The notes under the pieces are model-generated. The model was not told where the DNA came from. It saw nothing but the letters and a program-made list of their open reading frames with translations, and did no database searches. The translations under genes were made by a program, and so were the position numbers. 64,000 nt of DNA from Nocardioides immobilis (GTDB lineage: Bacteria > Actinomycetota > Actinomycetes > Propionibacteriales > Nocardioidaceae): the NCBI RefSeq assembly GCF_003515065.1, contig NZ_QXGH01000012.1, forward strand, positions 186,001 through 250,000, read 5' to 3'. Positions within the stretch are counted from its first letter, which is position 1. Each line of letters starts with the position of its first letter. Shown piece after piece: positions 63,429-64,000 of the stretch.

Positions 63429-64000
63429 ATGACTCGAGTCCTCTCCGCCGTCGCCTGGCCCTACGCCAACGGGCCCCGCCACATCGGCCACGTGGCCGGT
63501 TTCGGCGTGCCCTCCGACGTGTTCTCGCGCTACATGCGGATGGCCGGCCACGACGTGCTCATGGTCTCCGGGTCCGACGAGCACGGCACGCCGATCCTGA
63601 TCGCGGCCGACGAGGCGGGAGTCTCGCCACAGGAGCTCGCCGACCAGAACCACCGGCTGATCGTCGAGGACTTCGTCGCGCTCGGACTGACCTACGACCT
63701 CTACACGCGGACGACGACGCGCAACCACCACGCGACGGTGCAGGAGCTGTTCCTCGGGGTCTACGAGAACGGCTACTTCCTGGAGGAGACGACGTTCGGC
63801 GCGATCTCGCCGTCGACCGGGCGCACCCTCCCGGATCGCTACATCGAGGGCACCTGCCCGATCTGTGGCTACGACGGCGCGCGCGGCGACCAGTGTGACA
63901 ACTGCGGCAACCAGCTCGACCCGCAGGACCTCAAGAACCCGCGCAGCCGGATCAACGGCGAGACGCCGAAGTTCGTCGAGACCCAGCACTTCTTCCTCGA
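63429..64000 (+). CDS. metG: Methionyl-tRNA synthetase, N-terminal part (runs off the window)
   Basis: Class I synthetase charging tRNA-Met. The first 190 residues are present: the HIGH-type motif [20 protein letters not shown] (HIGH at about 17-20), the [10 protein letters not shown] core, and a zinc knuckle with CPIC near residue 143 and CDNCGNQ further on. ATG 63429 is set by the TAGGAT box directly upstream. The gene continues beyond base 64000, so the KMSKS loop and anticodon-binding region are not visible. Confidence 0.96.
   Translation, partial: MTRVLSAVAWPYANGPRHIGHVAGFGVPSDVFSRYMRMAGHDVLMVSGSDEHGTPILIAADEAGVSPQELADQNHRLIVEDFVALGLTYDLYTRTTTRNHHATVQELFLGVYENGYFLEETTFGAISPSTGRTLPDRYIEGTCPICGYDGARGDQCDNCGNQLDPQDLKNPRSRINGETPKFVETQHFFL

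Overview
This 64 kb window is chromosomal DNA from a high-GC actinobacterium. The best guess is Nocardioides or a close relative (Propionibacteriales). The reasons are extreme third-position GC, frequent GTG starts, many TANNNT boxes only 6-8 nt before start codons (leaderless mRNA), a mycothiol-type gene set (maleylpyruvate-isomerase-like protein, Rv2466c-like DsbA), a CysO/Mec/CysM cysteine pathway, and two gene blocks colinear with Mycobacterium tuberculosis (Rv1334-Rv1341-like at 3983-12858; Rv2466c-Rv2470-like at 54232-61579). There is no phage, plasmid or integron core. It is mostly core genome with small worn or repeat-damaged spots. Genus assignment is inference.

Layout. 1-2902: a CitA/DcuS-type sensor kinase (5' end outside the window), its response regulator and a hexapeptide O-acetyltransferase, all overlapping. 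2963-3922: acyl desaturase. 3983-5662: mec-cysO-cysM. 5679-6752: exported phosphodiesterase on the opposite strand. 6832-12858: murI, an Rv1339-like metallo-beta-lactamase-fold protein, an ABC exporter, an SGNH hydrolase, a sulfotransferase relic, rph and rdgB. tRNA-Leu(UAG) with an unusually short variable loop follows. 12971-16542: a membrane-anchored protein, bcp, a Ni/Co transporter with a Nur-like operator, and a DUF3618 / GroES-like pair. 16594-21669: penicillin acylase, paired WYL regulators, a repeat cluster and a limonene-epoxide-hydrolase-like protein.

21679-27378: DUF2786 metalloprotein and SNF2 helicase on the minus strand, divergent from two unrecognised plus-strand genes, the second frameshifted. 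27549-30860: an RTX-like secreted protein, a coiled-coil membrane protein, tRNA-Lys and a phytoene-desaturase-like oxidoreductase. 30955-35362: pirin, a second penicillin acylase, a MarR-GNAT fusion and a GGCT-like protein, with two clear operator-like palindromes. tRNA-His, orn, a MauE/DsbA redox pair, an adenosine-deaminase-family enzyme and a DUF3558 lipoprotein follow. 39190-40627 is the most eroded stretch: a DUF805 relic, tRNA-Arg and an AbiEi-domain gene whose 3' end runs into a short interspersed repeat array.

40628-49215: aminopeptidase P, then PrsW protease overlapping two dynamin-like GTPases, an ssb paralogue and ettA. 49286-53220: MarR, GNAT, thiolase, tandem hotdog thioesterase and a sigma factor. 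53390-54115: a membrane protein with an 18-bp minisatellite. 54232-61579: globin, MscS, two small proteins, pepN, a secreted CHAP protein and the Rv2466c-like DsbA. 61601-64000: a DinB-like protein, a PGRP amidase and the 5' part of metG.

The most interesting leads are the SNF2/DUF2786/unknown divergon with a degenerate nuclease-like partner, the translationally coupled PrsW-dynamin-dynamin operon, the Nur-box/Ni transporter, the short-variable-loop tRNA-Leu, and two families of short intergenic repeats, one of which appears to have truncated a gene. All functional calls are from reading the sequence; no database search was run.
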